Notes: generated from the letters alone by a model not told the origin. Shown: positions 11,537 to 22,850, numbered from the stretch's first letter. The stretch is 64,000 nt of DNA from Paralithodes platypus (GCA_032716605.1 CM064552.1:1982401-2046400), one strand, 5' to 3'. Numbers and translations: made by a program.

Positions 11537-12112
11537 AATTAGACGTCGCTGGTACAGAAGGGGTTAAAATTAGACGTCGCCGGTACAGAAAGGGTTAAAA
11601 TTAGACGTCGCTGGTACAGAAGGGGTTAAAATTAGACGTCGCCGGTACATAAGGGGTTAAAAAGACGTCGCCGGTACAGAAGGGGTTAAAAAGACGTCGC
11701 CGGTACAGAAGGGGTTAAAATTAGACGTCGCCGGTACAGAAGGGGTTAAAATTAGACGTCGCCGGTACATAAGGGGTTAAAATTAGACGTCGCCGGTACA
11801 TAAGGGGTTAAAATTAGACGTCGCCGGTACATAAGGGGTTAAAATTAGACGTCGCCGGTACATAAGGGGTTAAAATTAGACGTCGCCGGTACACAAGGGG
11901 TTATAAAGACGTCGACGGTACACAAGGGGTTACAAAGACGTCGACGGTACACAAGGGGTTATAAAGACGTCGACGGTACACAAGGGGTTAAAAAGACGTC
12001 GACGGTACACAAGGGGTTAAAAAGACGTCGACGGTACACAAGGGGTTAAAAAGACGTCGACGGTACACAAGGGGTTATAAAGACGTCGACGGTACACAAG
12101 GAGTTACAAAGC
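11500..12112 (+). repeat. 27-31 bp tandem array built from a family A terminus, about 20 copies
   Basis: Unit aaaattagacgtcgccggta plus cagaaggggtt, drifting rightward through catаagg variants to a 27-bp form ataaagacgtcgacggtaca plus caaggggtt. Each unit equals the last ~30 bp of family A including its TTAA-like join. Confidence 0.93.
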
Positions 12113-12217
12113 TTCCAGTACTTCTCCAAGCTTAGCAGTAATTGTGTAGTCATTCCTGGAGGATTTTGACGCCTTTTAGCAGTTTTTTCTGGCTTCCATT
12201 AGACGACTTTATGCAGC

Positions 12218-12572
12218 TTAAGGGTGGTGACCTGTTTTTTTCTCTTCTTCTTCTCTCTCTATCTGGCTTGTATCCATTCGGCCCCATTCAGCTTACTGTT
12301 TCAAGACGTTTATCCCCATCCAGGTGTTGATTGTATGGAGAAATTCGGTTTTGCCGGAGACATTTTTCTATCGAAAAATTTACAAATTTAGCCTGCTTAA
12401 TTTATTTGTTAAATATGCTGGCTCGCTACCGCTCGCCAGGAAAAAACCCAAGCCTGGATGTGGATAAACGTCTTAAAACAGTAGGCTTAATGGGGCCGAA
12501 TGGATACAACCCAGAGAGAGAGAGGGAGAGAGAGGAAAATAAAATCAATAAAAACCAGGTGGGCCCCCTTAA
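12218..12572 (+). mobile_element. family B fold-back TTAA element
   Basis: TTAAgggtggtgacctgtttt to aaaccaggtgggcccccTTAA with inverted arms. It sits in a partial family A fragment (12151-12218) and shares its right TTAA with a family C copy. Confidence 0.85.
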
Positions 12573-12894
12573 GGGGAAGTTTTTAGTTAGTTCCCTAGAC
12601 TTCCATCAATCTTAAAATTACACCCCCTAGACCCCCTTTCAAGATAAATATGTACATTTTTCGGTAGAAAAATTTCCCGGCTGAAAGCCGGTTCCTCTTA
12701 AATTACAGGCTCGCTATCGCTCGCCAGGATAAAATCGACACCTGAATTGCACGAAAGGTCTTAATATGGGGTGAAAGTTCTTAAAATCGCTAAACTAATG
12801 GGGCAAACGTTTTATAATATCAAAAGCAATGGGGCTAAACATGAGGGAGAAAGGGGTCAAGAAAAAAATCCCTCGAGTGGAGACCTCCCCTTAA
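12569..12894 (+). mobile_element. family C TTAA element
   Basis: TTAAggggaagtttttagtt to gtggagacctccccTTAA, with tttttcggtagaaaaatttc, ggctgaaagccgg and ggctcgctatcgctcgccag inside. 326 bp. Confidence 0.88.
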
Positions 12895-12957
12895 GATAAA
12901 GGATCTCTCTGCATTATAATGGTCAAGACTGGCCCAATCATCCCTCTGAGTTTTAAA

Positions 12958-13446
12958 TAACTGTCCTAACCTGATAAATATAGTCTAATAACTGTCCTAA
13001 CCTGATAAATATAGTGTAATAACTGTCCTAACCTGATAAATATAGTGTAATAACTGTCCTAACCTGATAAATATAGTCTAATAACTGTCCTAACCTGATA
13101 ATATAGTCTAATAACTGTCCTAACCTGATAAATATAGTCTAATAACTGTCCTAACCTGATAAATATAGTGTAATAACTGTCCTAACCTGATAAATATAGT
13201 GTAATAACTGTCCTAACCTGATAAATATAGTGTAATAACTGTCCTAACCTGATAAATATAGTCTAATAACTGTCCTAACCTGATAAATATAGTCTAATAA
13301 CTGTCCTAACCTGATAAATATAGTCTAATAACTGTCCTAACCTGATAAATATAGTCTAATAACTGTCCTAACCTGATAAATATAGTCTAATAACTGTCCT
13401 AACCTGATAAATATAGTCTAATAACTGTCCTAACCTGATAAATATT
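12958..13446 (+). repeat. 31-bp tandem repeat, about 16 copies
   Basis: Unit taactgtcctaacctgataa plus atatagtctaa with tagtc/tagtg variants and one copy lacking an A (about 13100). Confidence 0.95.
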
Positions 13447-13563
13447 TATGTCTATGCCATTTATGTCTTCAATTATCTTCTGGCAGAGTCTAAAATAGTC
13501 TCAAATTGTCCGAACAAGTTGTAGATCGAAAATGTACGTTAAAAATAGTTGGTGTGGCCAGTT

Positions 13564-13803
13564 TTAAAGGGGGGACGGGCGTATTTGTTTGAATATTTAT
13601 TGATCTGTTTATTATTATTTTTGTTTGTAGTTTCCTCCCTAGACCTCCATCAAGCTTGAAAGAAACATCCTAAGATTCATTATAACATTCAAGATAAATT
13701 TGTACATTTTCGATACAAAATTGTCCTGGCCGGTTATAGTTCTATTACAGGCCCGCTATCGCTCGCCAAGAAAGCAAATCGACACCTAGATTGGACGAAT
13801 GGT

Positions 13804-13810
<7 letters not shown>
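13564..13810 (+). mobile_element. family C element truncated by a GA microsatellite
   Basis: Carries tttcctccctagacctccat, caagataaatttgtacattt and cccgctatcgctcgccaaga, but after ggacgaatggtcttga it runs straight into (ga)25 at 13807-13861. Confidence 0.65.
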
Positions 13811-14287
<477 letters not shown>

Positions 14288-14576
14288 CCATATTATTGCG
14301 CTCCATTCGTCTGGCACATTGCACAGGAAATTAAATTGGCTAGAATGCTAGATAACCGGATGGCAGCAACAAGTTACATGATTCTCTATGGATTTCTACC
14401 TCTTCTGAAGGGCACCATCGATCTGCCCTTTTACCCAATACTGTTTATCGTAAATAGTGTTCATGTCAGTGATATGGATGTTGATCTACTGACTACCATC
14501 TCTAGGTTTCCGAATGGCAATTAATTTTGAGTAAATATGGAAAGTCCTAAGAGGGTTAAACAACTGTGCGTGGATC

Positions 14577-14913
14577 TTAAGGAGAGGTTTTTAGTGTGTT
14601 TCCTAGACTTCCATCAAGCTTGAAATTACACCCCCTTGACCCCTTTTCAAGATAAATTTGTAAATTTTTCGGTAGAAAAATTTCCCGGCCGAAGGCCGGT
14701 TCCTCTTAAATTACAGGCTCGCTATCGCTCGCCAGGAAAAATTCGACACCTAAATGGGACGAAAGGTCTTAAAAGTGACATAAATGGGGTGAAACTTCTT
14801 AAAATCGCCAAACTAATGGGGCAAACATCTTAAAATCTCAAAAGCAATGGGGCTAGACATGAGAGAGAAAGGGGTCCAGAAAAAAGTCCCTCAAGTGGAT
14901 ATCTCCCCCTTAA
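14577..14913 (+). mobile_element. family C TTAA element
   Basis: TTAAggagaggtttttagtg to gtggatatctcccccTTAA, internal ggccgaaggccgg intact. 337 bp. Confidence 0.9.
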
Positions 14914-15185
14914 CAAACTATATAATGCAAGATGTAGCGCACTTCACCAAGCTAAAGCAAAGTGCAAGTAAACCCGATAGCACATGAGCGGGGTTTTTTT
15001 CCTCATTTTTTGTTTTTGCTCAACACTGGTCTGGCAGCTTATGAGGTCAACATTTTAACTATTTCGGTGCCCTAAATTCTTCTATCACCAGTTTAGTTTC
15101 CGATACCAGTGCAAATTATTCCAGAAACGCCCGAATTTTTTTGATTATCGAATGTTGACTATAATAGCTCTCGTGTGATACTGGC
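14914..15185. other. no gene recognised
   Basis: Unique 270-bp stretch between a family C and a family B element. Confidence 0.45.
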
Positions 15186-15566
15186 TTAAGGGGGGTGACC
15201 TGCTTTTTGTTATTTCTGTCCTTTTCTCTCGTTCTCTGGCTTGTATCCATTCGGCCCCATTCAGCCAACTATTTTAAGACGTTTATCCCCATCTAGGTGT
15301 CGATTTCTTTCTGGCGAGCGATAGCGAGCCAGCATTATATGAAGAAATCCGGCTTCGCCGGAGACATTTTTCTATCGAAAAATGTACAAATTTAGCCTGC
15401 TGTCAAACAAAAATAAAAAATATGCTGGCTCGCTACCGCTCACTAGTAAAAAATTGACACCTGGATGGGGATAAACGTCTTAAATCAGTAGGCTGAATGG
15501 GGCCGAATGGATACAAGCCAGAGAAAGATAGAAAAGGACAGAACCAAAACAGGTCACCCCTCTTAA
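15186..15566 (+). mobile_element. family B fold-back TTAA element
   Basis: TTAAggggggtgacctgcttt to aaacaggtcacccctcTTAA. The internal hairpin aaatccggcttcgccggaga and tttttctatcgaaaaatgta are intact. 381 bp. Confidence 0.9.
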
Positions 15567-15629
15567 GGCATATCAGTTAAGCAGATCCCAAACCAAACTA
15601 TTCACTGTTATCAAAGAATCTATAGAAGG

Positions 15630-15962
15630 GACTGATTTAGAAAGGGATTTGGAAAGGGATTTGGAAAGGGATTTAAAAAGGGATTTGGAAAGGGATTGGG
15701 AAAGGGATTTAGAAAGGGATTTAGAAAGGGATTTGGAAAGGGATTTAGAAAGGGATTTGGAAAGGGATTTAGAAAGGGATTTGGAAAGGGATTTAGAAAG
15801 GGATTTGGAAAAGGATTTGGAAAGGGATTTAGAAAGGGATTTGGAAAGGGATTTAGAAAGGGATTTGGAAAGGGATTTAGAAAGGGATTTGGAAAAGGAT
15901 TTGGAAAGGGATTTGGAAAGGGATTTGGAAAGGGATTTAGAAAGGGATTTGGAAAGGGATTT
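15630..15962 (+). repeat. 12-bp minisatellite, about 27 copies
   Basis: Unit gatttggaaagg alternating with gatttagaaagg. The 12-bp period keeps frames open on both strands (Leu-Glu-Arg-Asp, Gly-Lys-Gly-Phe and Ser-Lys-Ser-Leu repeats). I do not regard these as genes. Confidence 0.95.
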
Positions 15963-16126
15963 AGGTATTGTGCTTGCTTTCACCTGAAGTTTAGATTTCA
16001 AATAGTGCAATGGATAGAGAAGATCGCCTGGAAATTGACTTACGTTATTCCATATATTTTGATTACGCGGGAAATGTTAACGTTTTTTGTTTTGTTATTT
16101 TATATATTGTTTGGTACAGATTAGAA

Positions 16127-16356
16127 AGATCCGCCAGTCATCAAAAGATCCGCCAGTCATCAAAAGATCCGCCAGTCATCAAAAGATCCGCCAGTCATCA
16201 AAAGATCCGCCAGTCATCAAAAGATCCGCCAGTCATCAAAAGATCCGCCAGTCATCAAAAGATCCGCCAATCATCAAAAGATCCGCCAGTCATCAAAAGA
16301 TCCGCCAGTCATCAAAAGATCCGCCAGTCATCAAAAGATCCGCCAATCATCAAAAG
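16127..16356 (+). repeat. 19-bp tandem repeat, 12 copies
   Basis: Unit gatccgccagtcatcaaaa with a caatcat variant in two copies. Confidence 0.95.
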
Positions 16357-16392
16357 AATATAAACATAATACCTTGAGGATTATGACGAGCT

Positions 16393-16978
16393 TTAACCCC
16401 TTCTGTACCGGCGCCGCTCTTAAGGGAGCCCACCTCGCTTGTTTTTTTATCTTTCTCTCCCTCTCTCTTTGGCTTGTATCCATTCGGCCCCATTTATCCT
16501 ACTGTTTTAAGACGTTTACCCCCATCCAGGTGTCAATATTTTCCTGGCAAGCAATAGCGAGCCAGCATATAGATAAATTTGTTTTTGACAGCAAGCTAAA
16601 TTTGTACATTTTTCGATAGAAATATTTCTCCGGCGAAGCCGGATTTCTCCATGCAATGCTGGCTCGCTACCGCTCGCCAGGATGAAATCGAAACCTGGAT
16701 GGGGATAAACGTCTTAAAACAGTTGGCTGAATGGGGCCGAATGGATACAAGCCAGAGAAAGAGAGAAATGGAGAGATAGAGAAACAAAGCAGGTGACCCC
16801 CCTTAAGCCTACTATTAGACGCTTTTACTCAGTTTAAAAAAGACCTCCAGCCATTAATGGGCTTCGAACTATATCACGTAACCCTTTTGACTACCACAGA
16901 TCCTTCTTAAGCTACACAAACTCGTCTAATTATAGCCAGAATAAACCTAAAACACGTCGCCGGTACCGAAGGGGTTAA
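16393..16978 (-). mobile_element. family A element with a nested family B
   Basis: The left end TTAAccccttctgtaccggcgccg is cut after 28 bp by family B (16420-16806); the body resumes at 16807 and ends cgtcgccggtaccgaagggg TTAA (16975-16978). A second terminus-only copy follows directly (17000-17025). Confidence 0.82.
16420..16806 (+). mobile_element. family B fold-back TTAA element
   Basis: TTAAgggagcccacctcgctt to gcaggtgacccccсTTAA-type right end; inverted arms from ggcttgtatccattcggccc. It lies inside the terminal inverted repeat of a family A copy. Confidence 0.85.
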
Positions 16979-17208
16979 CGGTGTATTCTGACGACTCCCA
17001 CACGTCGCCGGTACCGAAGGGGTTAACGGTGTATTATGACTCCTCCCACTTATCGATTTTATTCAACCGAGAAAAGATCTGTGGGTCAAAAGCATAATTA
17101 AGTTAGGTTCGACCACATTCTTTCTTAGAGATACTTCCTAATCTGTATAAAACCGTCTGATGACAGCCAGAATATAAGAGAGAAACGCGTTCTCGTATTT
17201 TGCAACGG

Positions 17209-17549
17209 TTAAGGGGAGGTTTTTAGTGCGTTTCCTAGACTTCCATCAAGCTTGAAATTACACCCCCTTGACCCCCTTTCAAGATAAATTTGTACATTTT
17301 TCGGTAGAAAAATGTCCCGGCCGAAGGCCGGTTCCTCTTAAATTACAGGCTCGCTATCGCTTGCCAGGAAAAAATCGACACCTAAATGGCACGAAAGGTC
17401 TTAAAAGTGACATAAATGGGGTGAAAGTACTTAAAATCGCCAAAGTAATGGGGCGAACGTCTTAAAATCTAAAAAAAAAACGATGGGGCTAAACATGAGG
17501 GAGAAAGGGGTAAAGAAAAAAAATCCCTCAAGTAGAAATCTCCCCTTAA
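17209..17549 (+). mobile_element. family C TTAA element
   Basis: TTAAggggaggtttttagtg to gtagaaatctccccTTAA; ggccgaaggccgg intact. 341 bp. Confidence 0.9.
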
Positions 17550-17612
17550 GAGACAGTCTGGCTCTAAGAATAAGGAGGTGATTCCAACGTTACTGTATGG
17601 GTCACTGCTCTC

Positions 17613-17947
17613 TTAAGGGGAGGTTTTTAGTTTGTTTCCTACTCCTCCAGGAATCTTAAAATGTCACCCCCTTGACCCCCTTTCAAGATATATTTGTACA
17701 TTTTTCGGTAGAAAAATGTCCAGGACGAAGGCCGGTTACTCTTAAATTACAGGCTCGCTATCGCTCGCCAGGATAAAATCGACACCTAAATGGCACGAAA
17801 GGTCTTAAAAATGACAGAATGGGGCGGACATTCTTAAAATCACCAAACTAATGGGGCAAACGTCTTAAAATCTCAAAAGCAATGGTGCTAGACATGAGGG
17901 AGAAAGGGGTCAAGAAAAAAGTCCCTCAAGTGGAAATCTCCCCTTAA
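17613..17947 (+). mobile_element. family C TTAA element
   Basis: TTAAggggaggtttttagtt to gtggaaatctccccTTAA. 335 bp, 64 bp after the previous copy in the same orientation. Confidence 0.9.
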
Positions 17948-18006
17948 GGAGAAGTGTTTATTATTTTATTTATTTATTCATTTGTGTATTAGTATTTTTA
18001 TTGTGT

Positions 18007-18241
18007 TTAACCCTCTCAGACATATGACGCGATTTTATGCCTATTGGAGATACTTTAAAGCCTTTGTTACCATCAGGGGTATTTAGAAACCTTTTGTTTA
18101 GTTACTTCAACCTCTGCAGTTGTCTTTGAGTTAGCTGTGGGCAGACAACTAATTTTGGAGAGGTGATTATAAGAGTGAGAGAACTCTATTTCTTATTGCT
18201 CATATGGCAACCTCTGCGTCATAAATGCGTGAATGGGTTAA
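18007..18241 (+). mobile_element. family D TTAA element
   Basis: TTAAccctctcagacatatgacg to gcgtcataaatgcgtgaatggg TTAA. Inner words gggtatttagaaaccttttg and ttagctgtgggcagacaact recur at 27.2, 44.3 and 52.7 kb. 235 bp. Confidence 0.85.
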
Positions 18242-18356
18242 GTTTCCTCCCTAAACCTATATCAAGCCTTTAAAAAGTAACCCAAGTACCCCCCCCCCCC
18301 GCCCGCCCCGCCCCCTTTCGAGATATGTTTGTGCATTTTTCGGTACACTAATGCTC
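18238..18356 (+). mobile_element. family C fragment
   Basis: TTAAgtttcctccctaaacc to gtgcatttttcggta; the right two thirds are missing. It shares TTAA with the preceding family D element. Confidence 0.6.
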
Positions 18357-19038
18357 CTCAAAATCTGTCTTTAGATGCATCATATCACATACCGGTTTAA
18401 GAATAGGGTACATAATAGCTCTTGTTTACACCTTGCATCGAGTATACTGTTATGGACGTATCTTCCTAGAATAGATCGCAAGGTGTTTCAATCTGCAACT
18501 ATTCCTTGCAACCTCCACCCCCCTCTTCCTCCTTCCCCCCACCCCTCCCCTCCACCCAGCCAGTATAGCGTGTCCAGGTGAGCGAGTTAGCCAGTACCTC
18601 ACCTGGGCCTCACCTGTCTTCCCGGCTCTCCCTCTCTCTACCTTACCTCACTACCTCTCTAACGTCACTCTCAAGGTTAGTGGAATCCATACCAACTTCC
18701 AGAGAACTAGAGATTGGGTTAAATTATTTGTTATGGGGCTCATTTCATTGATTGTTGCCACATAGCGATTTGGATTAGTTAGTTTGTCTTTTTACTGTGT
18801 TCGAATAAGTTTTGGTTTGTTTATTTTGCAAGTTTTACATTATAATAACGTGCATGAGGTTGCCCATTTTGTTTTATATGTGTATGAAGGAGACAAAAGG
18901 CAAAACTGCCTGTAATAAGTGTCTCCCCCAAAGTTGAAAGAGTGACACAGAGTCAAATTCAAGGTACATTGGAGTTGAAATGTCTGGACACACGGATCTT
19001 GAAGCATTAGTTAGCTAAATAACGGTGAACCTACAAAG
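18357..19038. other. no gene; E-box cluster and retroelement-like repeat
   Basis: At 18572-18625 there are several CAGGTG/CACCTG words within 55 bp. The RT-associated repeat lies at 18755-18845. The rest is unrecognised. Confidence 0.45.
18755..18845 (+). repeat. diverged copy of the RT-associated repeat
   Basis: Shares ccacatagcgattt and ttttggtttgtttattttgc then aagttttacat with the repeats at 62.0 and 62.7 kb, with a different middle. No exon is adjacent here. Confidence 0.5.
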
Positions 19039-19346
19039 CTAAGGGTATATGGGAGACATAGGGTGGGTATAAGGGTATATGGGAGACATAGGGTGGGTAT
19101 AAGGGTATATGGGAGACATAGGGTGGGTATAATAGAGATATAGTACACAGCTAAGGGTATATGGGAGACATAGGGTGGGTATAATAGAGATATAGTACAC
19201 AGCTAAGGGTATATGGGAGACATAGGGTGGGTATAATAGAGATATAGTACACAGCTAAGGGTATATGGGAGACATAGGGTGGGTATAATAGAGATATAGT
19301 ACACAGCTAAGGGTATATGGGAGACATAGGGTGGGTATAATAGAGG
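19039..19346 (+). repeat. two-level tandem repeat (30-bp and 52-bp units)
   Basis: About three copies of a 30-bp unit (aagggtatatgggagacata plus gggtgggtat) are followed by five 52-bp units made of the same 30 bp plus aatagagatatagtacacag plus ct. Confidence 0.93.
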
Positions 19347-19649
19347 TCATCCAAGTCTATCAGTAACCTGTAACTCTTCCGACGACCCTAAACATTGTTA
19401 AGCCCATTTATGTATTAATTCCCACTGCATTGTACAGTTACCCACACGAATGTGTACACACTCTGTGATTTTATGAATGGAAGGATACTTAATATGGTTG
19501 AATTAGAAGTTTATTTTCTTACTCAGTAGTTAATTAATTTGAGTAATTAACAGTTTTATAGCAAATTAATTATATTGTATAAATCAATTGAGCCTCTGTA
19601 GATTAATTTATCCAGATGTTTTGTTGTTGTTTCTCCCATATTGCCTGCA

Positions 19650-19705
19650 GGTGTTGTGAGAGAAACATTTGTGGTCAATAAAGTGCTCCTCCTCATGTGG
19701 TGTGT
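19650..19705 (+). repeat. single copy of the GAAAC...GTCAATAAAGTGCTC motif
   Basis: Reads gagaaacatttgtggtcaat then aaagtgctcctcctcatgtg, matching the right arm of the 43.5 kb hairpin in gaaac, gtcaataaagtgctc and tcctca. Possible 3' end of a Penelope-like element. Confidence 0.4.
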
Positions 19706-19838
19706 ATATTCGTTAGTCATAATATCTGAGTTGTTTTAGACACTCAGATACACGAGTCTATTCTTAATATTACGATGTTGTTCAGCTGTGGCAGGCCCTC
19801 TAAGATCAGGGAGGTACAATACATCTCAAACTGCCCTC

Positions 19839-20250
19839 TTAAGGGAGCCAACCTCGCTTTTTTCTCTTTCTCGCCATCTTTCTTTGGCTTGTATCCATTC
19901 GGCCCCATTCAGCCTACTGTTTAAAGACGTTTATCCCCATCCAGGTGTCAATATTTTCCTGGCGAGCGGTAGCGAGCCAGCATATATATGTTTTTTTTGG
20001 ACAGCAAGCTATATTTGTACATTTTTGGACAGCAAGCTATATTTGTACATTTTTCGATAGAAAAAAAATTCCGGCGAAGCCGGATTTCTCCATACAATGC
20101 TGGCTCGCTATCGCTCGCCAGGAAGAAATCGACACCTGGATGGGGATAAACGTCTTGAACAGTTGACTGAATGGGGCCGAATGGATACAAGCCAGGGAAA
20201 GAGAGAAAAGGAGAGAAAGATAAAAGAACAAAAACGGTGACCCCCCTTCA
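19839..20250 (+). mobile_element. family B fold-back TTAA element, right TTAA mutated
   Basis: TTAAgggagccaacctcgctt to acggtgacccccc TTCA. Arms inverted; a 27-bp internal duplication (tttggacagcaagctatatt and onward) lies at 19997-20052. A family A right half (to about 20340) follows. Confidence 0.8.
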
Positions 20251-20339
20251 CTTTCATAAGTATTTCCTAAACTAAATAAAATCGTCAACTGATAACCAGA
20301 GTGAAAGGAATAAATGCGTCCTCAACTACTGAAGGGGTT

Positions 20340-20640
20340 AGTGATACAGCTAGTGTTATTATAGGAAGGAGAACTTGGTGTCATTCATTTGTTATAAGAC
20401 AACAATTTATTTCTAATTAGTTCGTACTTCAAATCGAAAGGCTTCACATTGGTAAGGTTTAGACAAAGTGTATAGCGGTATGGTGGGTGTGTGATTGATG
20501 TGTACTCACCTAATTGTACTCACCTAATTTTAATATACAGGAATTGAGATTTATAGATTCTTCATTCTCATGCCAGGTAATGTACAATGATTATATATGT
20601 ACTGTATGTGTGAGGGTGTAGAAGTGTTGAGTGTACATAA
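20340..20640. other. no gene recognised
   Basis: AT-rich, with a doubled tgtactcacctaat word at 20502-20530, a motif without a function I can assign. Confidence 0.4.
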
Positions 20641-20647
20641 ATTACTT

Positions 20648-20652
<5 letters not shown>

Positions 20653-20704
<52 letters not shown>

Positions 20705-20848
20705 TGAAAGCGTCTGACTCACACCTTAGAATTCGACCAGCATATTATTCTCTTTGGTATATTGTATGTGGTTGGTGGTTGGTTTATTACACACATACAC
20801 ACAAACACACACACACACTTACAGTTACACTTACACTTACACTTACAC

Positions 20849-20896
<48 letters not shown>
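20653..20896. repeat. GT and CA microsatellites with a CACTTA segment
   Basis: (gt)n at 20653-20702, then (ca)n with five cactta units at 20817-20852 and (ac)n to 20894. Confidence 0.9.
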
Positions 20897-20986
20897 CCAT
20901 TCACACCTGGATTTTCCGAGTCTGTCTGTTTTACACAACCCAGTTCTGACCTGCACATACCCCCCCCCCCCTCTCCTCCACCCATA

Positions 20987-21338
20987 TTAAGGGGGAGCCC
21001 CTCCCTTCTCCCTCATGTTTAGCATAATAGTTTTGAGATTTTTCAGATAATCGTTGCGTTAGTTTGGCGATTTTGAGACCTTTCGCCTCATTTCTTTGTC
21101 AATATTAAGACCTTTCGTGCCATTTAGGTGTCGATTTTTTCCTGGCGAGCGATAGCGAGCCTGTAATTTTAGAAGGAATTGGCCTTCGGTTGGGACATTA
21201 TTCTCCCGAAAAATGTACACATATATCTTGAAAGGCGGTCTAGGGGATGTTTTTTTAAGCTTGATGGAGGTCTAGCGAGGAAACTAAAAATATATATTAA
21301 TGAATTAATATATAGGTGAATAAACAAACACTACCCCC
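20987..21338 (-). mobile_element. family C element, right end lost at a pentamer array
   Basis: TTAAgggggagcccctccct at left; ggcgagcgatagcgagcctg, aagcttgatggaggtctagc, then caaacactacccccataac where TTAA would be expected and the (ataac)n array begins. Confidence 0.75.
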
Positions 21339-21530
21339 ATAACATAACATAACATAACATAACATAACATAACCTAACATAACATAACATAACATAACCT
21401 AACCTAACATAACATAACATAACATAACATAACACAACATAACATCACGTAACATAACACAACATAACATCACGTAACATAACACAACATAACATCACGT
21501 AACATAACACAACATAACATAACATAGGGG
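21338..21530 (+). repeat. pentanucleotide array (ATAAC)n with CCTAA variants
   Basis: About 38 pentamers aacat with aacct, aacac and acgta variants, including aacctaacctaac. CCTAA is the arthropod telomere unit, but canonical units are a small minority. Confidence 0.9.
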
Positions 21531-21702
21531 GATCTACTCTAGTCGATATTATTCAGCTTAAAGAGGTCCTCCAGCAAGTAACAGGATTCGAAGTATCTAA
21601 TTTAACCATTTTTACTACCACAGATCCTTCTTGAACTGCACACAATCGTCTAAATATAGCTAAAATTATATCAAAAAGACGTCGTCGGTACTGAAGGGGT
21701 TC
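21530..21702 (-). mobile_element. family A element, left end missing
   Basis: attattcagcttaaagaggt through ctaccacagatccttcttga to gacgtcgtcggtactgaagg ggttcatg; the left TIR is replaced by the pentamer array. Confidence 0.7.
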
Positions 21703-21864
21703 ATGTAACAAATCCTAAAGTATAAAGGCCATCTGAACGGTATTGTCTGCACGTAGGGAGTCAATCAGAGGAGGCGCAGGGGTACCATGTGTAAGATAGG
21801 TCAGAAGTGGGTTGTAGGTAATAAATGTTAGATAGGTCAGAAGTGGGTTGTAGGTAATATATGT

Positions 21865-21960
21865 TGTGTCCTGCCCCTCCCACCTGACGTCAGCTGGTTG
21901 TCATGGTTACGGAGCCGGAAAATAAATAGCTGGCCTTGTTCGAAATACTCACTGGCGATT
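21865..21960 (+). promoter_or_regulatory. promoter-like island: CRE, RFX-like X-box, ETS site, TATA-like
   Basis: Within 70 bp: cacctgacgtcagc (full CRE TGACGTCA), ggttgtcatggttac (close to a symmetric RFX X-box), agccggaaa (ETS) and aaataaata. It could be a distal promoter for a rightward transcript; the XKR start codon is 12 kb downstream. Inference only. Confidence 0.4.
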
Positions 21961-22196
21961 TGTAGAACCCCACATCTGATCAACATTCAGTATTGACCCT
22001 TTCAGTACGATGGCGAGGTTATAATTGCACTGTGGCTAACGCTTAACGATTTTATTTAGCTCAGGAAAGGCTTCTCCAGGTCATGGAACTCAAACTAGCT
22101 CGAGTAACTCCAGTTGTCAATAGGCCGTGTCTTCATAGTCAGTCTAGTTAACTTTAGAAATGTTAGTAACTTCTTGTATTTTGGCTACCAGTAGAC

Positions 22197-22372
22197 AAGG
22201 AGAGAGATATCCTGACCAGGATTCGAACCCACTCACACAAGGTAGAGTTGGGCACCGTAACCACTCTGCCCATAGTCCGCTCATGGCCGAGTGGTTACGG
22301 TGCCCAACTCTCGCAATTATACCTGGAGTGAGTGGGTTCGAATCCTGGTCAGGATATCTCTCTCCCAGCCTG
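22197..22372. mobile_element. head-to-head pair of tRNA-like (SINE) sequences
   Basis: The right half (about 22283-22372, +) has an A-box-like tggccgagtggttacggtgc and a B-box gggttcgaatcc. The left half (22197-22278) is a near reverse complement with the same boxes. No foldable anticodon arm is visible, so these are tRNA-derived SINE heads or tRNA pseudogenes, not functional tRNAs. Confidence 0.6.
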
Positions 22373-22458
22373 TCCGACATTATCATTAGATACCAGTAGA
22401 CGACTTACTAAGCTCATATACAGTTAAAGAGTTAAGATGTTCTGATGACTTGGTAGGA

Positions 22459-22794
22459 TTAAGGGGAGATTTCCACTTGAGGGATTTTTTTATTGACCCC
22501 TTTCTTCCTCATGTTTAGCCCCATTGCTTTTGAGATTTAAAGACGCTTGCCCCATTAGTTTGGCGATTTTAAGAACCCTCGCCCCCTTTCTGTCAATTTT
22601 AAGACCATTCGTGCCATTTAGGTGTCGATTTTTTCCTGGCGAGCGATAGCGAGCCTGTAATGTAAGGGGAACCGGCCTTCGGCCGGGAAATTTTTCTACC
22701 GAAAAATGTACAAATTTATCTTGAAAGGGGGTCAAGGGGGAGTAATTTTAAGCTTGATGGAAGTCTAGGGAATCAACTAAAAACCTCCCCTTAA
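22459..22794 (-). mobile_element. family C TTAA element
   Basis: TTAAggggagatttccacttg to actaaaaacctccccTTAA; ccggccttcggccggg intact. 336 bp. Confidence 0.9.
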
Positions 22795-22850
22795 GATTTA
22801 TTGTCAAGTTGGGAAGTATGTATGTATGTATGTATGCAATGTAATTTATG

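Noticed and set aside
15573..16363. Repetitive frames over 12-bp and 19-bp arrays resembling CRISPR-like spacing
   Set aside because: The 16.1 kb array is a pure tandem repeat without unique spacers, so it is not a CRISPR array; frames are repeat artefacts.
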